From Micropterix aruncella (taxonomy: Eukaryota; Arthropoda; Insecta; Lepidoptera; Micropterigidae): a stretch of DNA of 64,000 nt. Positions 34,709 through 45,599 of the stretch are shown here, piece by piece; the first letter of the stretch is position 1; each line of letters begins with the position of its first letter. Under the pieces are notes generated by a model, which had not been told where the DNA came from, ran no database searches, and was given only the letters and a program-made list of their open reading frames with translations. The stretch spans positions 1,223,854 to 1,287,853 of the forward strand of contig OX155972.1 in the NCBI GenBank assembly GCA_944548615.1. The letters run 5' to 3'. The translations under genes were made by a program, and so were the position numbers.

Positions 34709-34720
34709 GCGCCATCTATA
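34709..34720 (+). promoter_or_regulatory. CTCF-like site
   Basis: GCGCCATCTATA; half of the motif seen in pairs at 21656 and 38017. Function is inference. Confidence 0.3.
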
Positions 34721-35499
34721 ATGCGCCGCCATACCGCAATACTACGAAAACCGCCATATTGAACATAATAGAAGATAAGAACACGACTAATATCTGGAAC
34801 TATGAGTGCGTTGCGTTTCCTAGTAAAATCCTAGCTGCCGTCTCGTAGTACGTCATTGAGTCAATGCTTTAATTAATAGAGCTTTCTAAAAGGAGATGTA
34901 TTCTTTAGATCTTATTTTAAGCATGCCATGTCTCATTTCGGCCTCGTTTGGTCTTTTAGATGCGAGCTCACTATCATTCACAGTGCCCACCTATGTGTGG
35001 CATGTCTATTATTGTCTATGCAAGACAGCAGGACATGCAATTATAATGGCAAAAACATTTGTATCGATGAAGCCAAAGCTGTTCTTAACGTTTATATCGA
35101 TATACATCTTAGAAACCTGCATTTTTTTTCATGTTATATTTCTCATTTAAATGTTATTTCAGGCCATTCAATGAACATTACGAATAATTATTGATTTGAT
35201 TTAGATATTATGGGCAAACCAGTGAAATATTTACATTTTTTATTAAGATATTATAATTAGCAGATAAGTACAATTAACAGATAAGTAAATTTGTCAATCT
35301 GTTATAATAACAGGTAATTGTGAGAGACATAGTTTTACGCATTATCACCATAAATGTACCACCACAATTTCGGACAGTAAAAATATTTCTATTTCTATAT
35401 TTCTATTTCTATCAACATTCCTACTGTTGGGGATTATTGAGGAGATAAAATCTATAGACCCTAGACTGGCACTACAGTGATTTAATACTTAATTCATTT
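34721..35499. other. No gene recognised
   Basis: Two overlapping plus frames (34896-35194) are hydrophobic or mixed and have no motif. A TTTCTATATTTCTATTTCTA tandem is near 35390-35412. Confidence 0.35.
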
Positions 35500-35740
35500 T
35501 TTTATTTATCCCTTATTTTACATAATTAATTTTCTTTTTATCGGTTGCTCTTACATACAGATTTTTGAGCCCTGCTTTACTAGTGCCGCTTCGACGGGAT
35601 TGTACAACCTTACTAGGCAAAGCCTGTATGGAGGTGATATTTTGTGCTATGGTCTTCTGTCGTGTGTATATAAAAAATGCTACAATATTGGGCATTTGTA
35701 TTCGTGTATATAAGATAAATAAGTATAAATAGTTCACAAA
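35500..35740 (-). mobile_element. LINE 3' region, minus strand
   Basis: Carries the hairpin at 35607-35635 and a TTTTTTTATTTATCCC end near 35497. The 74-codon frame here (35513-35737) overlaps the hairpin, so it is unlikely to be a gene. Confidence 0.5.
35607..35635 (-). ncRNA. Two-tier 3' UTR hairpin, copy 10
   Basis: Minus strand: outer stem ACCT/AGGT, 5' internal loop CCATAC, inner stem AGGC/GCCT with a 3-nt loop, 3' internal loop AGTA. Confidence 0.65.
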
Positions 35741-35943
35741 AAAAAAAAAAAATTTTTTATCTACTCACAAGGCATATGCATTTTTGTGAAACCCGCTTTG
35801 TTGCCTATTAATACCATCTTCAGGTGGGCATTTGTAGTATCACGCAGTCAAACACTCAGGCGGTCACCCATCCCAGTATTGACTGCTTAACTTCGGTAAC
35901 AACGAGGAGAACCGGTGTCAACAGGGCTACGGACGCCGCCAGT
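35741..35943 (-). mobile_element. 5S rRNA-derived SINE (or 5S pseudogene)
   Basis: The minus-strand head (35836-35940) is clearly 5S-like: GCGTCCGTAGCC, CACCGGTTCTC, ACCGAAGTTAAGCAG (A box, 35883-35893) and GGATGGGTGACCGCCT (C box, 35858-35873). Between the boxes about 12 nt of the normal 5S sequence are missing. The head runs on into an unrelated body ending GTGAGTAGATAAAAAATTTT and more T. A 5S head fused to a different body is the layout of SINE3-type elements. Pol III use of the shortened promoter is uncertain. Confidence 0.65.
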
Positions 35944-36484
35944 TAATAAATTAAGGAGAATATATCTAGGAGATATAACGACATAGTTATGAAGTTATAG
36001 AAATAATAATAATAAAAAAATAAATATCTACATACATATTTTATTCAACAAAACTTGTTACTAATAACTCACGGTCCTCTCTCTGTTACTAATCAATCTC
36101 TTTTATAATGAGCGTCATTTTGAATGCTTGTACCCTGGCCTAGGTGTGTATTAAAGGCATTGTTTCCGTGATCAATGAAAAGTGTTTGCAAACGTCGTTC
36201 TCATTCTCGGTTGTACATGTCTGTTTCTCCGTCTTATGTGATGTGTATGAGCAATACTGGTTGGCTTGTCGTTGTCCCGTTGAAGTTCCTTTTTGTAGCA
36301 TATTAAGACCTGCCGTATGAACGTATAGTTGCCTTGCGTCTAATACCAAGAAGATCCTGTAAAGCTGATCAGAGTGTAGCGGTATGTTTTCCTGGCAATA
36401 ACCCTAATTAAGTCCTCGTGGACTTTTATCAGATGATCCAAGATAGATAGTATTTTTTAAATGACGCAAATTAGATATATTTTA
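35944..36484. other. No gene recognised
   Basis: A 69-codon frame at 36140-36349 (minus) has no motif. Confidence 0.4.
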
Positions 36485-36899
36485 AACACACTTTTATTAG
36501 GTCAACCTGTATATAACTATGTATGTAATGGAATCTAAGGTAACTAATTTAACCATCTTCCAAGGATCGTAGCGTCATGAAAATTGGCAGCTGTATGTAG
36601 TTCTGATGACAATACAATAATATGTTACTGTCGAACTGATCTGATGATGGAGTCGGAAGATATGAACTGGAACTTCATGATGGAACATCATATCATAGCT
36701 GTGTTTGGACTTGTTAGAAAAGTCTTGGAATGAACTTTGACCACGATTAGGTTTCAAGGTCTGATGATAAAGCTGCAAGATAGGCACTGGCATTCCATGA
36801 TAGAAAATCGTATCATAGCCGTGTTTGGACTTGTTAGAAAGGTCTTGTAATGAACTTTGACCACGATTAAGTTTCAAGGTCTTATGGTGAAGCCGGATT
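36485..36899. repeat. Repeat R, copy 2, with 120-bp tandem units
   Basis: Same family and internal tandem structure as 9881-10285, ending GAAGCCGGATTTTTTGG. Confidence 0.8.
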
Positions 36900-36988
36900 T
36901 TTTGGTTTTTACGTGCATTTATAAATGCGTGTTTTTAGAGTTTTTTTTAAACTATTAAATTATTTAATGAAATCGATTATTCTTAATA

Positions 36989-37501
36989 TTAAACTGTGAA
37001 ACTATATGATTTTTTATTTGAAAATGATTTTGATAACTTCCCCGCATTGTTTCGCAGTTTAGCTACGATTGTTCGATTGTTTCCGCGATCGCTGAACTCG
37101 ATCGTTGCCGCACCCCTATTTAATGGTGTAGCGATGCAGCGCCAAGCCGTGCAATTAGATGTAAATGCCAGCAAATAGGCGCGGAGATTAGGGGTTGAAT
37201 TACACTGCGGGACAAAAAATAGCGCCGCGGGAGCCCGGTCTGAATTGACCCTAATAGCGACAAGCTTTCTACCATTACCAAAACTAGGACATATATAATA
37301 TCCATCCACACGAGGCAGATGTGGGGCAAAATAGACTTCTTGGAAGCTAAGAGAATAGCAAAAGTAACCGCAAGGCGTATCTATATTCAAGACAAAATAT
37401 TCAATATAAAATAGGAAATATATTACCAGCATGGGGCAAGGGCGCCTGCTCAGAGGTGCTCGATCACACCCAAAAATGTTTGCGGAGGTGTGGTGTACCA
37501 T
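36989..37501 (-). CDS. Unassigned 170-codon open frame
   Basis: The frame begins MVHHTSANIFGCDRAPLS and has a short hydrophobic stretch (LVIYFLFYIEYFVLN) but no recognisable domain. Its C-terminal half overlaps a GC-richer block (37060-37260) that was not matched elsewhere in the window. Composition is uneven and the last residues run into AT-rich sequence. A chance open frame is the likeliest explanation; a decayed gene is possible. Confidence 0.15.
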   Translation of the reverse strand: MVHHTSANIFGCDRAPLSRRPCPMLVIYFLFYIEYFVLNIDTPCGYFCYSLSFQEVYFAPHLPRVDGYYICPSFGNGRKLVAIRVNSDRAPAALFFVPQCNSTPNLRAYLLAFTSNCTAWRCIATPLNRGAATIEFSDRGNNRTIVAKLRNNAGKLSKSFSNKKSYSFTV

Positions 37502-37989
37502 ATATGCACAAAAGAAAATGAGAAGAAAAATAAAAAGAGGAAATTCTAAATTTTCCTATTTTTTTTAAATGATAATAATTTCAACAAAACTTGTTCATAA
37601 TATTTTAGGGAAGCTTTCGTTTTCAATAAACATGGATTATATTGATTCTTAAATTAAAAAAATATATTAAAAAAAAACACACAAATATTTATGTTCAATA
37701 TTTTAAACATACTTTGCCAAGTAATTTTGTTAAAATTAATCTTATTTTCCGAGATTTTAATATTCAAAGTTATTCGTACCAAAACTGAATACTTACCAAT
37801 CTAGGTTTTTTTTTTTAAAAAAACCTGAATAAAAAAAAAACATTTTTCATGGATACATTTAATTTACATATACAGGTTGTGATTTCATTTAATTGATGGC
37901 ATTTTTGGTGGTTGGTAAATGAGTAGGTACGGCAAAATAACCAAATTTTAGTAGGTACAAGCCTTTTTTTAAATATGTTTTTTTTAATA
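37502..37989. other. AT-rich spacer
   Basis: T/A homopolymer pairs near 37806-37840 (TTTTTTTTTTAAAAAAACC). No gene. Confidence 0.4.
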
Positions 37990-38100
37990 GTAGGTATAAA
38001 AAGCTATGAGCACGATGCGCCATCTAGCGGTGGGTACAATGTCGCTAATACTGTTTATTAGCGATATTGCCTACCGCTAGATGACGCAGAGCGCTCAACG
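37990..38100. repeat. Palindromic repeat with two CTCF-like sites, copy 2
   Basis: GCGCCATCTAGCGGT (38017-38031) and ACCGCTAGATGACGC (38073-38087), with a GCTAATACTGTTTATTAGC centre. Homologous to 21641-21745, including the AAGCTATNA lead-in. Confidence 0.65.
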
Positions 38101-38299
38101 CTCAATTGATACAATTTCATATTTTGCCAAACAACAAAAACAAAAAACAATTTTTACAAAAAGTTTTTTAGAAATGTTTATATTAAAAGTTGCTTACTTC
38201 GTAGTACTGATTCACTCGCTACAAGAAATCCTCTCAGTTAAATCACACTGGGGTTATAAAATGTTTTTTTTTTTAAATCAAAAGACTTTATTAAACTCA

Positions 38300-38640
38300 A
38301 AACAGTACAAACGACAAACGTATCCTAAAACTATTAAATTGACATGTGACCTGCAAACACGAGCTAAACCTTGAAATTTAAGATCTCGAAATTTTAAACC
38401 TGGAATTCTAAGAGGTCAAGTAAAAGGTGTTGTTTATAAAAAGTAAAAAAAGGTAAAATATTTTTGATTAAAAAAAGTACAAACGACAAACAAATGCCAA
38501 AACCTTGCATTCTATATGTAGACTTCTGGTGGGTCAAGTTAGCTATGTGATTCATAATAAGTTTTTAAAAAATATATATATTTTCAGCTCAATAACGTAC
38601 AAACGATAAACGAATACCAAAACCATTATATTAACGTAGC
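38300..38640. repeat. Three diverged direct repeats
   Basis: A 30-35 bp phrase, AGTACAAACGACAAACG followed by CCAAAAC or CTAAAAC, recurs near 38305, 38476 and 38596, separated by unlike sequence. Unknown nature. Confidence 0.55.
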
Positions 38641-39240
38641 CCTGCTTGCACAAGCTAAACCTTGAACATTCTTCCAGATTCTTCCAGGAACATGGCGCAT
38701 GATATATAAAAAGACCTAAAACTTCATTTTCTCTCTGGTAAATTTTCAAACTGTAAATGGGTAAAACTCCAGGGGAGGTAGGGGGAGGGGTCCCTTTAAA
38801 GCTTCTTCTTTGTCGACTGTCAGTTACAGCACCCCCACTTATATCTAAATCCCCGGCGCCCTTGTACGGGGACTCCAAATGTAAATTAATGTAAAGCAAG
38901 TAAACCTAAACCATAACACAGTGATAGAAAAGGTTGAAACATAATCACCTGCCTTTAGGATTTTTTAAAAGATAACGCGGAAACGAGCTACCGGCTACAG
39001 CCGCCGGTGTCTGTCGAGTGCGACGAGTAGCGTAGCGAGTGGCGAGTGCGAGCGAGAGGTAGCGTGTGGCGGTTACCGGCCACGCATGTGCGGCGAGTCC
39101 ATACAAAATGTATGAAAAAGCGTGTCATTAGATTTTCTATTTGTCTTTCAAATAGGTAAGATACTTAAAGATCATGCAATAACTACCTTTCACTTACAGT
39201 AGCTTGTATATTAAGTAGTACGTTACCTATAGAATATTGT
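38641..39240. other. Unassigned, with a GC-rich block
   Basis: 38990-39110 is GC-rich with repeated GAGTGCGA/GAGCGAG phrases and ACCGGC on both sides. The 115-codon minus frame at 38552-38899 overlaps the direct repeats and has no motif. Confidence 0.35.
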
Positions 39241-39763
39241 GACAGTTGGGCGGTATCGACTCAACGGGCGAACCCGTCACCCCAGGCTGTTATAACGATA
39301 TGTGATCGTTCTTTCAGCCGCGGGATGAGCGTAGAAGACTTAAGACAATGGACAATTCACTATCTAGCTCCGCCAACTAGCCTACGACCGCGGGTAGGTA
39401 GTTAATCCAGTGGGCAGACCAAGCGCCCGCAATCCTCTCCCTAGTGTAACGGTGATCGGTCTCTACCGAATCTATCGCGGACCACGGCGTCCTTTGCCCG
39501 TCTTTCGTCCGGTATCGGATAGCCGAATGTTCGTTACAAGAGCGGCTCCACAAGGTAAACAACCGCCCCCTCTATAGGTAACAAGGCCGTTTCCAGACTC
39601 CCCGGGCTATCAGTCGGAATACACAATCGATTGGCTGACGCCGCACGATGCGCAAACATTCCTAGAGGAAACTAGCCCGCAGGCCAGAGTCCGGCCCGGG
39701 CTCGCACTCCTGCGTGGAAGCTGCTGGATGGATGTGGCATAATTGCGACAGTACCCATTAGCT
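39241..39763 (+). repeat. Family P copy, split by an LTR
   Basis: Runs from near ACGGGCGAACCCGTCACC through CCGAATCTATCGCGGACCAC to CCCATTAGCT, where the solo LTR begins; P-like sequence may resume at 40740. Confidence 0.7.
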
Positions 39764-40248
39764 TGTAACGGACCTTAAGTCCATTACATGCGATCAACAA
39801 ATGCATCGATTACCAGTGAAATACACTGACACAATTCAGCTATTATTTTAACCCGTGCAGCCATGAATCAGCACTTTTACTCGGAATATTTTGGATTGCA
39901 TCATTTATCGGCCTATATAAACCGGCGAAAAAGCAACCAAATTATCATTCCCCGGGTGACCACCTTCCCCCAAGGTTGCGACGGCATATTCGGTACCCTT
40001 CTCACGAGGTGTGTCAACGAATCCGGCTCCTTGGTTTCCTTTCCTTATCCTCCCTAGTCTCGAAGCATCAGTCTGTAATCCCACAGACTCGAGCCGTGCC
40101 CAGTACAAGATACTAGGAGCACACATACAATCCTCATCAGTATATTATCCTCGTAACCGCAGTCGCGCATCTATACACTCGCGTCAACGTAACTTGTTCG
40201 GGAAGCGTTATAACTGGCAATATCAAACTTTCAAATAATAAATACCTT

Positions 40249-40629
40249 TTGACTATGGGTCGACAAGAAACGGAGACATTAATAACATATATATTAAAAT
40301 AAAGCACGATTTGTGAGATATTTTAGTATTATTTTATATTTATCTATAAAGTATACTTATATTTATTTATGTATGTATGTATATATTAATATGTATATAC
40401 ATAAATTAATTATTATTACGCTTTCTTATCTTGGAGACATATCTATCTACTCAAATGTAACATAATAATATACAAAGATGTATTACAGCAAGTTACGAAA
40501 ACCACTATACCTTTTTTAATATTAAGCTTACCTTAGTACAGGCGAGGCCTAGTTAGGATGGCTTTGAGTTTTAAAAATACATGTAATATTATAGATAAAT
40601 AAAGAATTTTGAATTTGAATTTGAATTTG
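40249..40629 (+). mobile_element. 5'-truncated LINE 3' UTR inserted in the LTR
   Basis: Flanked by ACCTT on both sides (40244-40248, 40630-40634). Same family as 17565-17865; contains the hairpin and a TTGAATTTGAATTTG tail. The insertion point is uninterrupted in the LTR at 51020-51618. Confidence 0.85.
40524..40564 (+). ncRNA. Two-tier 3' UTR hairpin, copy 11
   Basis: Outer stem AAGCT-TA-CCT with AGG-AT-GGCTT (one wobble), 5' internal loop TAGTAC, inner stem AGGC/GCCT with GAG loop, 3' internal loop AGTT. Confidence 0.75.
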
Positions 40630-40743
40630 ACCTTCTACTTCATTCAAACCCGCCTTTCAATACGGAGATATAACTCGTAAGTTGATACCACCACCTCACA
40701 CCGAACAATTCGGAGTCTAGTGAGGGGTGGTCCCTCACGAGCT

Positions 40744-41354
40744 CCCAGGATATTGGGACACGTTGAAGGGCGGTAAATTGTGACACATCGAATATTGTGA
40801 CACGGCGAAGAGCGGTAAATTTGCTAATTAGATACGAATGTAATGTACAATAGCAACGACTCTTATGAAGGTGCCTCCCCCGCCACCCCCCCCCCCTCCT
40901 CAAAATAAAACTGTGCCTGACGTGTTTCCAAGCCCTGGCAACGCTTATGATTAAAATCCCAGCGTCGCGTCGGCCGAATTTACAATAAGACTGGCAAAAA
41001 ACTCGATTAAGGCATACGTGTCGTTACTATTTCCTTTTCATGAGAGGTTTCCCCGTGCCGGCGCCTGAAATACTGAAATGTTACAAAAAAAACATCGAAT
41101 TGTCGATTGGATCTGTCGTGAGCGAGGTTCTCAACACTTTTATGCCCTTCGCGTTCTGCGAGACGGAAGTCGAAAGTGCGATTGCTAAAAAACTTGAAAA
41201 ATAAAATAGGCCTGCGAGGGGACCATAAATCGCCTGTATATGCTTCGATATTCGCGAATTGAAAGGACGCATCATTTCTACACATTATCTATCTAAAATA
41301 GATAGATAGAAATTCTTTATTGCACATTTTAAGACAAAACATACAACAGGCAGA
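40744..41354. other. Unassigned sequence with open frames
   Basis: A poly-C stretch lies at about 40878-40898. Minus-strand frame 41007-41285 (92 codons) has FFKFFSNRTFDFRLAEREGH and no recognised family. The block was not matched elsewhere by eye. Confidence 0.2.
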
Positions 41355-41610
41355 CTTCAAATTTCAAATTTCAAATTATTTATTGTATTGTATTAAATAA
41401 TATGTATTAATAATATACAAAATAAATTCACAAAAATTAAAAGAAAATTACATTTAGAAATCATCAATTTATATTACTACATATACTATTATGTTTTTAT
41501 TATAACGATTATAGAGATTCAATTATTTAATAATGTTTTCAATATCTGCATATGTACAATTTAAGAGGTAGGCACTCACTATTTTTAAATTTGTATGATA
41601 ATTAGAATAA
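41355..41610 (-). mobile_element. LINE 3' UTR, minus strand, lacking the hairpin
   Basis: Same family as 13412-13900, but the segment that should contain the hairpin is deleted between the CAAATTTCAAATTTCAAATT tail and the TAAATAATATGTATTAATAA body. Confidence 0.65.
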
Positions 41611-41654
41611 TATAAAATAGAATAATATTAAAAAATTAACCTTATTACTTAAAT

Positions 41655-42506
41655 TACAATATCTTACAGCCAACATTAATATACGAAGCCTATGTCCGTA
41701 GTATACTTGAATTTGCATCTTGTATTTGGTCCCCTCAATACAATTTGTACAAGCAACGAATCGAGCGTATTCAAAAAAAAATCTTAAGGCACTTGTGCTT
41801 TAGGGAAACTAAATCTGCTGAATCGTACAAGGATAGATTAGCTCTTTTTAAACTCGATAGTCTTGAAGATAGGCGTACAACTTGCGATATGATGTTTCTC
41901 TACAACGTAATAAATAATATTTTTGACAGTGCGTATCTGGTCGAAAAGATATCCATTCTGGCTCCTCCTCGCATTACTCGGAACCCGAATCTGTTTTATA
42001 TAAAGAGATATAACTCTAATTACACGAAGCATTCCTTAATAAACAGAGCTATGACAACGTATAACGATAGGTTCGGGTACATTGATATTTTTTCATCAGT
42101 TAAAAGTCACTTTAGAGAAACCATTAAAAAATCCTATCAGTCCTTTGTCCCCCGTATTTCATATAATGACTATTAATCGCTTGAACAGTTTACATGAATA
42201 GCTTTTTTGTAAGCTTTTTGTAATTTTTTGTTTTTTAAAATGTGTCTTTGGTACAAAATAATTAATATTGTTTATAATCTCAATGTAAAATTTCATTTTC
42301 ATTTGTTTTTTGTTCTTTTTATTTTTCTATATTATTAAATTTGCTAAAAAATGTATATATAAATAAGATATAATAACGGAGATATGTACTGAACACATTA
42401 TAGATAGATAGTGTTAATTAGTCTTAGTTTTATTGTTATATTTTGTATTTGTTACGTATAAACGTTGTTTGTTAACCAAATAAAATAAAATAAAATAAAA
42501 TAAAAC
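41655..42506 (+). mobile_element. 5'-truncated LINE with AAAAT tail
   Basis: C-terminal ORF2 frame, 3' UTR and a TAAAATAAAATAAAATAAAA tail at 42480-42506. It represents a third LINE type in the window. Confidence 0.8.
41663..42175 (+). pseudogene. LINE reverse-transcriptase C-terminus, third type
   Basis: The frame starts LQPTLIYEAYVRSILEFASC then IWSPQYNLYKQRIERIQKKI, followed by YKDRLALFKLDSLEDRRTTC, MMFLYNVINNIF and KHSLINRAMTTYN, ending NDY and a stop. The order S-I-L-E-F-x-x-x-x-W-S-P, R-I-E-x-I-Q-K-K, then L-x-x-R-R is the thumb/connection region of a Jockey- or R1-like LINE. About 170 codons are unbroken, so this is among the better preserved fragments. The catalytic palm is missing. 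Confidence 0.8.
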
Positions 42507-42847
42507 ATTCTTGCAAGTAAAAGAATGTAGGTGCCAGTAAGAAAAATAATCAAAAACTTAATAATTAACAGAAATAAATGAAGTAATAAAAATGCATTTC
42601 TTTTAATATAATTATGATTTTTAAAATATCGGCAACGAGCAAAGGACAAGAGAGGATGGGATGAGACGTAGGATAACTAGGAATTTAAGGGCTCTCTAGA
42701 CGATCAAGCATGCTTGACAAGCTTCGCGTAGCGGACTGGGAGGGGATCGTAAACCGCAGGAATTATGCAAACATATTTTTTTTATACTGACCAAAAATAC
42801 CTATTTTTTAGTTTCATACAAGGGAGTCACGTCATTCATCAATCAAT
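42507..42847. other. No gene recognised
   Basis: 42680-42760 holds CATGCTTGACAAGCTTCGCG, otherwise nothing recognised. Confidence 0.4.
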
Positions 42848-43240
42848 TATGACTCCTTGAGCAGTGATACGGTGTCTACCGAATCTATGGCGGACCACGT
42901 CATCCCCGGCTGTTCACCCGGTATCGGGTGGCTGATTTATCGTTTCAAGAGCAGTTGCCGTAGGTTGAGCAACTACCCCCGCTCTTAAGCAGACAGTAGG
43001 TACTGTTTCCAGACTCCCCTGGCTGTCGGTCAGAATGCACAATCGATTTTCTGACGCCGAATGGTGCGCAAACCGGCCAGGAGCGTCCGAATGTTGACTC
43101 CTAGAGGAAACTGACCTGCAGGCCAGAGTCCTATCCTGGCTCGCACTTCCACGTGGAGGCCGCCGGATGAGTGTTGGACCCGTGAGTTTGACCGACTTTT
43201 AACACATGGGTCTTAGTGACCAAACTGCAACAGGGTTCAT
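42848..43240 (+). repeat. Family P, 3' two thirds
   Basis: CCGAATCTATGGCGGACCAC through CACATGGGTCTTAGTGACC, aligned with 53955-54275. Confidence 0.7.
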
Positions 43241-43487
43241 TAGTATAGACAGTAACAGTGTTTGAACTATGGTCATTTTAACCTCTACTTGTAAAAATCT
43301 CTGCAACCGCCGAAGACTATGAAAACCATGAGTTTGCTGACTTCAAAGATCTGCGACTGCCAAGAGAGATATCGATCAATGCTGATATCCAAATTTTCAC
43401 CGTCCTTTAATATGCTATAACATTACTATCAATATATTATACAATAGATAGGTGGGACAGATGCAATATTTTGAGGAAATGCCGCAA

Positions 43488-44312
43488 ACAGTAAAAGAAT
43501 CTTCCTATTGCAAAAAAGAGCACTGCGCAGCATGTATCAGGTAACGCCCAGGACTTCATGCAGAGCATACTTCAGTAAGGCAAAGATAATGACCATGTAT
43601 TCGGCGTTCATATACCAGTGCTTAATGTATGCCAGACAGCACCTAACAGAAACCGCAACTAGAGCGGACATTCACTCTCACCATACACGCGGTAATTCCC
43701 TTTTATGCGTGCCCCGAACAAGACTGGCAAAAGTACAGAAGAGCTACTTATACCTTAGCATTAAATTCTACAATTTACTCCCTACCACTATTAAACAACT
43801 GGAGGACAAACAATTAAAAAAAACATTAAGGAGATGCTGATAGGCCACCCTTTCTATAATCTGACCGAATTCGAGGGCCATGACTTTGCAAATATTGTAC
43901 CAATTTGAATGATAATTATATATGTAGGTACTTTTAGTATTTAAATGTAAGATTTAGCTTTAGTTTGATTATTTAACAATTTACTTACTACTTTGGATGT
44001 TACTATGTACAGTTTTTAGTACGTATATATTCGATTTATTGACTATTTAAATTATTAGGCTTCTGCTTTGATTATACAACTTTTTAACTGACTATTTTAA
44101 TTATTGTGTGTTTAGTAGGTAGCCATTAGAATTATTGACTATTTTATTAAATAAGCCTTTAATTTGTTTTGTAATACGATTCTACGATAAATAACTTTTA
44201 GTAGGTTCCAAAGTTTCTTAGATACTATATTTTGTAAAGATTAAAGTAGTAATTAAGTTTTTAGCCGCCAATTGGACACGACGTAAATGTAATGTAATGT
44301 AATATATTACAC
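43488..44312 (+). mobile_element. 5'-truncated LINE tail, HSHHTR-type group, copy 3
   Basis: Same element as 1214-2004 but the most diverged of the three; ends in AATGTAATGTAATGTAAT. Confidence 0.8.
43500..43840 (+). pseudogene. LINE reverse-transcriptase C-terminal fragment, copy 3
   Basis: LQKRALRSMYQVTPRTSCRA, IYQCLMYARQHLTET, HSHHTRGNSLLCVPRTRLAK and KFYNLLPTTIKQLEDK. A frame change in the A-run near 43820 truncates the tail. Together with copies 1 and 2 it shows that many insertions of this LINE begin at the same point, near the QKRAL box. Confidence 0.85.
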
Positions 44313-45240
44313 GTGTAAATAAATAAAATATGCTTTGAAAAATGCAACGACAAACTAACATTTGGAGACAAATTATGCAGTCTCACTGTCATTTTGTCTT
44401 AGTCAGAATATTCATCTCCTGTTCAATAACCTTTATTTATCTCAAAATGTAATTTCCTTGTTTCGTAATTCCTATGCGGCAGACGAGGAAATGATTTTCC
44501 TTCATTAATTCAATTAACAATTAATAGAAAACGTGCAAGGCGTCTTTCTCTTATTATTATCTCGCGTTTGCGATTTCCTGGCGTGGACGATTTAGAGACG
44601 GGAAAACAGCGATTTTATACAGTACATCGATACATTCTTTCTAAATAAAACATGCGAGGACATCTACCAGTCAGTAGCGCAACTATTATTCGGTTTAGCT
44701 AACTTCTAATAGATGACTCTATAAGTATAATTTAATGAAAATAATGCGCCATCTATACTTTGATTTATTAATTTAAATCAATCCGTCTCGCGTTTACAAT
44801 AGCAATACAAAAATCTATCGCTAGATGGCGCGGGAAAAATAATTATTGCAATCGAAATGAAAATAATAAAACGTTGATTATCGATGGAAATTGGCGTTTC
44901 AGCGACCCGACTAGTAATTACGGCAGCTGGAGATGAAAACTGTTGTAAGTCTCCGGTTCATTAGCGCCGATGAGCCCTCATCTAACTCCGGAAATGAGAT
45001 GCAGATGCGGATTCATTTGCATTTCCAATCACGATTCATCAAATCAAATGCATTTGCGTATCGTGGAAATGTTTTAAAAAATAATAAATATTTATTTCAT
45101 AATATTTGATATTTAAAAAAAATGGTTATTAATTTTTAGTGGCGCCATCTATCGGCTGGGGCTGCAGCTACTCGATACGTCGCATCGAAATGGCGGATCG
45201 CAATCGGTAAGGCGCGCGGCCGCTAGATCGCGCTGCGCTC
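44313..45240. other. Candidate non-coding regulatory sequence, no gene
   Basis: Three CTCF-like matches (44746-44758 and 44818-44831 facing outward, 45141-45155 single). Octamer ATTTGCAT at 45015-45022 and an overlapping ATGCATTTGCG near 45047. GC-rich end (GGCGCGCGGCCGCTAGATCG) near 45210. Confidence 0.35.
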
Positions 45241-45244
45241 CTTT

Positions 45245-45526
45245 TTACGACCAATAAAATAAAATACCTTCGTCTTTTCTTTCGATGTATTCTCTCGGGC
45301 CATAAAAAAGATTGCGCGCGAATCCCTCAAGATCATAACGGCCGTAATAACGCGGTCGCGGGCCAATATAAGGCCCTCCGCGCACTGCCATATAAATATT
45401 AATGTTAGCGACCAAACAAATCAACTGCGGAAAAAATACACTGTCAAACAAATTAAGGGATATGGCCGGGTGGGGTTGGCGCGCGGGTTGGGGGGTGGCG
45501 TACGGCGCTGCCAAGGAATGGTGCAC
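45245..45526 (-). CDS. Unassigned short open frame
   Basis: A 93-codon frame. Its second half, from an internal Met, reads MAVRGGPYIGPRPRYYGRYD and then LEGFARNLFYGPREYIERKD, rich in Gly, Arg and Tyr. No family recognised. It lies in a GC-richer block and directly follows a NotI-type GCGGCCGC site on the plus strand. May be chance. Confidence 0.2.
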   Translation of the reverse strand: MHHSLAAPYATPQPARQPHPAISLNLFDSVFFPQLICLVANINIYMAVRGGPYIGPRPRYYGRYDLEGFARNLFYGPREYIERKDEGILFYWS

Positions 45527-45599
45527 GGATGCAAGGCGACTAGTATTTCATTATAAATTAATTAAAATGAAATTCGGGTTTTAGGCTAAATATGTTGCT

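Larger units (their letters stand above)
39764..40739 (+). mobile_element. Solo LTR, group L copy 2, with nested LINE
   Basis: Starts TGTAACGGACCTTAAGTCCA, ends GTCCCTCACG, and is flanked by AGCT on both sides (39760-39763, 40740-40743). TATA box at 39914-39921. Removing 40249-40629 restores continuity with the LTR at 51020-51618. Confidence 0.8.

Noticed and set aside
35836..35940. Functional 5S rRNA gene
   Set aside because: About 12 nt are missing between the A and C boxes and the ends do not pair as in 5S; treated as SINE or pseudogene.
37120..37329. 69-codon frame on the minus strand
   Set aside because: A shadow of the longer 36989-37501 frame, itself weak.
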